NCBI GenBank assembly: GCA_030693105.1
Contig: JAUYBK010000210.1
Span: 1 to 9,662 of the forward strand
DNA from: Methanobacteriaceae archaeon
GTDB lineage: Archaea; Methanobacteriota; Methanobacteria; Methanobacteriales; Methanobacteriaceae
DNA length: 9,662 nucleotides
Reading direction: 5' to 3'
Under the pieces are notes generated by a model, which made no database searches, was not told the DNA's origin, and worked only from the letters and a program-made list of their open reading frames with translations. Position numbers and translations under genes: made by a program. Shown here piece by piece: positions 6,889 through 9,662 of this stretch. Each line of letters begins with the position of its first letter. Within the stretch, counting starts at the first letter, position 1.

Positions 6889-8118
6889 ATGAAATTCACA
6901 AGTATTGCATCTAAAGCAGCCAAAGAACTCATAAGGGATCGCCGGGGCCTCATCATGATATTGATTTTCCCCATGTTCTTCATGGTGGTCTTCGGATTTG
7001 CCTTTGGAGGTATGGGAGAGGAAAATGAGCCCCACAACCTGGCCGTAATCAACAATGACCTGGGAGCTACTCTACCCCTCACCTCGGAGAAGCTCAACTT
7101 TGGAGATAACTTCACCCAAATACTCAAGGACGTTAAGTATGAAGATAGTGACGTTAAAATATTCAACATCACTGAGACCAGCCTAGAAGAAGCAGATGAT
7201 CTTTTAAAAGATAGAAAAGTTGATGCTGCAATCATAATTCCAGCTAACTTCTCTGAATCTATACTGGCATCAATAAATGGTGTAAATTCTTCTAACACTA
7301 TCTTGATACGTGGTGACACCGGATATGTGGAATTCGGAATCTCCCAGGGAATACTGGTGGGGATCATCGAACAATATCAGGATGATCTTTCCACGGGATT
7401 AAAGTCTCAATTAACTGGAACAAACATTCAAACGACTCCTAAACTCATTAAAAGTGATGTACAATCCCTTCCCGGCACAGAAAGCTTCACTAACTTTGAT
7501 TTCCTGGCCCCGGGTATGATCGTATTTGCAATAATACTCCTCTCCACCACCGTGGCCTCCGCCCTGACCCGGGAAGTAGATCGGGGGACATTGTCTCGAC
7601 TTCAAATGTCCAAGATGCGATCCTTTGATTTTTTATTCGGTAACATGCTACCCTGGTCACTGGTAGCCGCAGCCCAGGTCTTAATACTCTTAGGGATAGC
7701 CCTCCTGATGGGATTCAACTGGCAGGGTGGATTGAACTCCATCTTACTAGCACTGGTGGTGGGAGTCATTGGAGGCTTGGCCTCGGTATCCCTGGGAATG
7801 ATCATCGCATCTTTTGCCAAAAATGACCAGCAGGCCACCAACCTAGCCACCATCATCACCGTACCCATGAGCTTCCTCACCGGAGCATTTTTCCAGCTAC
7901 CCCAAGTTGTGATGGCTAACTTCATGGGGCAGCCCTTCCAGATCTATGAAATATTACCCTGGACCCACACCCTCACCGCCCTCCGGACCGTACTCACCTT
8001 TGGTGGGGGATGGGAGGATATAGCCTACCAGGTGGGATGGTCCCTAGTGTTAACTGCCCTAATATTTTTCCTGGGAGTTTTAATTTTCTCCCGAACCAGA
8101 TTAAAACCAGAATCATAA
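6889..8118 (+). CDS. ABC-2 type exporter permease
   Basis: This is the membrane partner of the preceding ATPase. The 409-residue protein has a topology typical of ABC-2 exporters of the larger (YhgE/DrrB-extended) type. One N-terminal membrane helix (21-41) is followed by a large extracytoplasmic region (about 42-204), then five further hydrophobic segments near 205-226, 249-275, 282-308, 315-337 and 381-402. The cytoplasmic loop after the second helix contains REVDRGTLSRLQMSKM (228-243), the conserved coupling segment of ABC-2 permeases. ATG 6889 is preferred over TTG 6883: GAGG at 6877-6880 gives an 8-nt spacing, and the ATPase stop lies just before it. Two-nucleotide spacing upstream and a 14-nt gap downstream define an operon with the methyltransferase gene. 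The substrate cannot be predicted; drugs, lipids or small peptides are all possible. Confidence 0.92.
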   Translation: MKFTSIASKAAKELIRDRRGLIMILIFPMFFMVVFGFAFGGMGEENEPHNLAVINNDLGATLPLTSEKLNFGDNFTQILKDVKYEDSDVKIFNITETSLEEADDLLKDRKVDAAIIIPANFSESILASINGVNSSNTILIRGDTGYVEFGISQGILVGIIEQYQDDLSTGLKSQLTGTNIQTTPKLIKSDVQSLPGTESFTNFDFLAPGMIVFAIILLSTTVASALTREVDRGTLSRLQMSKMRSFDFLFGNMLPWSLVAAAQVLILLGIALLMGFNWQGGLNSILLALVVGVIGGLASVSLGMIIASFAKNDQQATNLATIITVPMSFLTGAFFQLPQVVMANFMGQPFQIYEILPWTHTLTALRTVLTFGGGWEDIAYQVGWSLVLTALIFFLGVLIFSRTRLKPES

Positions 8119-8132
8119 GGAGATTAATCAAT

Positions 8133-8708
8133 ATGAGTGAAAAAAAACTGCACAAGCACGGTGGAAAGTCCAGTGAAGCGATTCTGGACGCCAAAAAAGT
8201 ATTATCATCCATTAAATTAGGTGAAGGAGATGTTTTCATGGACGCTGGCTGTGGTGATGGCTTCATATCCCGTGAAGCATCTAAAATAGTGGGGGCCGAT
8301 GGTAAAGTCTGGGCTGTGGATCGTTACAGCCAGTCCCTGGACATCCTACGGGAAAAAGTCCGTGAAGAGGAAATCGAGAACCTGGAAGTGTTGGAGGCCG
8401 ATCTTACTCAGAAACTACCCCTGGAAGATGAAAAGGTGGATTTATGCCTTATGGCCAACGTTTTACACGGCTTCCTTTACAATGAAGAAGTGGATCAGGT
8501 CATCCCGGAGCTTTTGAGAATCTTGAAGCCGGTTGGTAGGCTGGCTATTGTGGATTTTAAGAAGATAGAGGGCACTCCTGGACCTCCTATATCGAGTCGC
8601 ATCACTGCCGAGGATGTTAATTCCGCCCTGGAAAGCAGGGGCTTCCAATCTCTGGAAGAGCTGGAAGTGGGTCCCTACCATTATGCAGTGGTATTGATTA
8701 AAAAATGA
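8133..8708 (+). CDS. Class I SAM-dependent methyltransferase, UbiE/methyltransf_11-like, unknown substrate
   Basis: The 191-residue protein has a Rossmann-type methyltransferase core. Motif I is FMDAGCGDGF (35-44), the acidic end of strand 2 is VDR (Asp63), motif III carries EAD (88-90), and post-motifs are LMANVLHGF (106-114) and ELLRILKPVGRLAIVDF (126-142). The length is that of a minimal single-domain enzyme. The reading frame is open further upstream to 8010, but that part lies inside the permease gene. The ATG at 8133 is preceded by AAGGAGAT (8117-8124) at good distance and is chosen. It is the third gene of the exporter operon, so it may modify the exported compound or a membrane component, but this is inference from position alone. 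The HKHGGKSS N-terminus before the core is shared, from memory, with uncharacterised archaeal methyltransferases. Confidence 0.88.
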   Translation: MSEKKLHKHGGKSSEAILDAKKVLSSIKLGEGDVFMDAGCGDGFISREASKIVGADGKVWAVDRYSQSLDILREKVREEEIENLEVLEADLTQKLPLEDEKVDLCLMANVLHGFLYNEEVDQVIPELLRILKPVGRLAIVDFKKIEGTPGPPISSRITAEDVNSALESRGFQSLEELEVGPYHYAVVLIKK

Positions 8709-8714
8709 GAGCGA

Positions 8715-8732
8715 ATAAGAAATTCTTTTTTT
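8715..8732 (+). terminator. Oligo-T terminator of the exporter operon
   Basis: Just after the methyltransferase stop, AAGAA-A-TTCTT (about 8717-8727) runs into seven consecutive T (8726-8732). T-runs are the main archaeal termination signal, and the position at the operon end fits. Confidence 0.5.
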
Positions 8733-8755
8733 ATAAATCAATTAGTACTAGGTTT

Positions 8756-8910
8756 CTAGCTGAAAAATTTTTTCTTTTTCTGAATAATGCTGGTGCCTTC
8801 CCTAATTCCTACTTTAGATAACTTTTCACCACATTCTGGGCAATTCTTCCCTTTTTTCCAGATTTCATATATTTACATTTCGTATTTGTGCATAGGTATT
8901 GATCAAACAT
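8756..8910 (-). pseudogene. Zinc-ribbon protein gene interrupted by a one-base frame change at A AAA AAG
   Basis: From the ATG at 8910 the minus strand encodes MFDQYLCTNTKCKY and so on, but this frame meets a stop at 8811-8809 (33 codons). Changing by -1 at the heptamer A AAA AAG (8857 down to 8851) continues as GKNCPECGEKLSKVGI to a stop at 8758-8756. The combined 51-residue product has Cys7, Cys12, Cys24 and Cys27, a CX4C-X11-CPEC zinc ribbon, ending in a basic KKKK tail. Neither frame alone holds all four cysteines. A GAGGG SD lies 8-9 nt before the ATG. The product could be a small RNA-, DNA- or protein-binding zinc ribbon. Three explanations are open: a one-A deletion in the six-A run (pseudogene), a homopolymer sequencing error, or programmed -1 frameshifting. 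It faces the exporter operon tail to tail. Confidence 0.55.
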
Positions 8911-9250
8911 TTTTAAGGCCCTCGTTGGTTGTTTTTTTGGTTAAGTTTTTGGTGTTTTATTGAAGTTTGCGAAGTGAAATAGAATGTAATTTGAGTTTTC
9001 TTGTAGTGACACATTGCAGAACAAAATCTTTAGGAAGAGTATTTAGGTATCAAAAAATATACCCTCTACACTGGGAAAGAAGTAGATTATGATATGGGTT
9101 TTAGGAGTAGTTCAACTTCCAGATCCCTTGATTCCTATTTTATTTTCACTTTGTTTTTAATAACTCATTCACAATCTGTATTGCCCCATATTATAACCTA
9201 TAAGCTGAGGAGTATCCTTACGAGTGGGGATTTTAAACCGGGACTAAGCA
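8911..9250. other. AT-rich stretch without a convincing gene
   Basis: No ORF here has protein-like composition together with an SD. A small inverted repeat GGTAT (9046-9050)/ATACC (9059-9063) brackets an A-rich loop. A T- and G-rich segment at 8946-8978 shares TTTTTGGTG and GAAGTGAA with the structured element at 9251-9301 and may be a worn third copy. On the minus strand the segment includes the likely promoter region of the zinc-ribbon gene. Confidence 0.4.
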
Positions 9251-9301
9251 GGGGGTGGCCCCTGGTTTTTGGTGATTTTGAGAAGTGAAGGGACCACTCC
9301 C
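9251..9301 (+). ncRNA. Structured repeat element, copy A (candidate small RNA)
   Basis: The element starts GGGGGTGGCCCC and ends GGGACCACTCCC. These ends are complementary: 9251-9258 pairs with 9294-9301 over eight positions (one G-U), and after a bulged A, CCC (9259-9261) pairs with GGG (9290-9292). The loop of about 28 nt contains TTGGTGA. A TATA-like TTTTAAA at 9231-9237 lies about 21 nt upstream. Copy B shares the same ordered blocks. The strand is inferred from the TATA-like position; a DNA hairpin or regulatory element rather than a transcript is possible. Confidence 0.4.
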
Positions 9302-9396
9302 ATGATAATTATATTAAATCAATATATTATTAAGTTTTAGGTTAATAGTATCACTAAATGAAAACAACTTACTGAAAAATTAATAGGAACAGAGGA

Positions 9397-9501
9397 ATGG
9401 ACACGAATACTACTCTCATCTTATCAGTTTTCGTCTCAGTGATCGGGATAGCTATCTATGAAGTAGTTAAGTCCTATTATGAAAGTAAACAGAAGAAATA
9501 A
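9397..9501 (+). CDS. 34-aa single-pass membrane microprotein (candidate)
   Basis: The ORF starts at ATG 9397 and ends with TAA at 9499-9501. The product begins MDTNTT, has a hydrophobic segment LILSVFVSVIGIAIYEVV (7-24) long enough to span a membrane, and ends in a basic KSYYESKQKK tail, so the positive-inside rule puts the C-terminus in the cytoplasm. AGGA at 9385-9388 lies eight nt before the ATG, and a further GAGGA abuts it. A TATA-like AATATATTAT lies at 9321-9330. It sits between the two structured repeat copies. I recognise no family. The hydrophobic block followed by a charged tail is unlike random AT-rich sequence, but at this length chance cannot be excluded. Confidence 0.5.
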   Translation: MDTNTTLILSVFVSVIGIAIYEVVKSYYESKQKK

Positions 9502-9526
9502 TTATAAACTTTTTTGAAGGGATAGG

Positions 9527-9603
9527 TGGGGTGGCCCCTACTTTGACTATTATTGGTGACGGAAAAGAAGGGAACAATTCCCTTGATTTAGTCAATCATA
9601 GTC
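9527..9603 (+). ncRNA. Structured repeat element, copy B (candidate small RNA)
   Basis: Copy B shares GGGGTGGCCCCT (9528-9539), TTGGTGA (9553-9559), GAAGGGA (9567-9573), TCCC (9579-9582) and TGAT (9584-9587) with copy A in the same order. GGGG and CCC can pair with UCCC and GGG as in copy A. It also holds a perfect hairpin AAGGGAA-CAA-TTCCCTT (9568-9584) and an outer stem GACTATTATTG (9545-9555) with CAATCATAGTC (9593-9603), 10 of 11 paired. TTATAAA at 9502-9508 lies about 26 nt before GGGG, a good TATA-to-start distance for a transcript beginning there. Confidence 0.45.
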
Positions 9604-9662
9604 GTCCCAGTAAAATGCAGCTATCCTAACAAAACAAAACTACCAATGTACTAAAACCATGT
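9604..9662. other. Right-edge sequence without a recognisable gene
   Basis: The last 59 bases are A- and C-rich on the plus strand and show only a five-codon ORF. They may be upstream sequence of a gene beyond the window; nothing further can be supported. Confidence 0.3.

Noticed and set aside
6466..7367. Long minus-strand ORFs (189 and 171 codons) opposite the exporter genes
   Set aside because: They are Ser/Arg-rich antisense translations of ATPase and permease codons that keep strong motifs on the plus strand.
8010..8132. N-terminal extension of the small methyltransferase
   Set aside because: It lies within the permease coding region, and a good SD precedes the ATG at 8133.
8914..9014. 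33-codon minus-strand ORF upstream of the zinc-ribbon gene
   Set aside because: It is rich in Lys, Asn, Gln and Thr as expected from AT-rich sequence, and has no SD.
9094..9288. 64-codon plus-strand ORF
   Set aside because: It has no convincing SD, a Ser-rich start and unremarkable composition, and it runs through structured copy A. The conserved blocks of A and B do not keep a common reading frame.
9251..9603. C/D box sRNA or MITE-like transposon remnant
   Set aside because: Clear RUGAUGA and CUGA boxes are missing. The elements are only 50-60 nt and have no target-site duplication, so neither class is supported.
8709..9662. tRNA gene or CRISPR array in the AT-rich right part
   Set aside because: No T-loop GGTTCRA, acceptor pairing or regularly spaced direct repeats were seen.

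Overview
The window looks like a chromosomal segment of a methanogenic archaeon, most likely of the order Methanobacteriales (Methanobacterium-like). Supporting evidence: a methanogenesis marker 17 protein at the left edge; an archaeal NifB without a NifX domain; the archaeal translation enzymes Trm5 and DphB; Shine-Dalgarno sequences of the GGAGG/GAGG type combined with archaeal TATA-like boxes; and a gene order (mmp17, nifB, mtnA, trm5, dphB) that matches, from memory, the MTH1870-1874 neighbourhood of Methanothermobacter thermautotrophicus. The genus is inferred, not tested.

Left part (1-4870), a conserved housekeeping block. A 5'-truncated mmp17 is followed on the same strand by nifB and mtnA. 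A Trp-rich protein of unknown function and trm5 lie on the minus strand. dphB runs divergently from trm5, across a short spacer with a perfect 14-bp palindrome and a TATA box. There are no nitrogenase genes here, so NifB next to an MCR-activation protein is functionally suggestive.

Middle part (4870-8735). A lone Dam/MboI-type adenine-N6 methyltransferase without a recognisable restriction partner is followed by a three-gene operon: ABC exporter ATPase, ABC-2 type permease, and a small class I SAM methyltransferase. The operon is preceded by an imperfect tandem repeat that could be an operator.

Right part (8735-9662), AT-rich and nearly gene-free. It contains three things ordinary ORF calling would miss. 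First, a minus-strand zinc-ribbon gene is interrupted by a one-base frame change exactly at an A AAA AAG heptamer. Second, two diverged copies of a 50-56 nt element have conserved ends that are complementary to each other, so they look like a structured RNA or hairpin repeat. Third, between them lies a 34-codon ORF for a single-pass membrane microprotein. These are the most novel candidates in the window.

Five of the recognisable enzymes (NifB, Trm5, DphB, the Dam-like enzyme and the small methyltransferase) consume S-adenosylmethionine, and MtnA salvages a SAM-derived by-product. No tRNA, rRNA, CRISPR array, transposase or integrase was seen. All alignments and pairings were done by eye.
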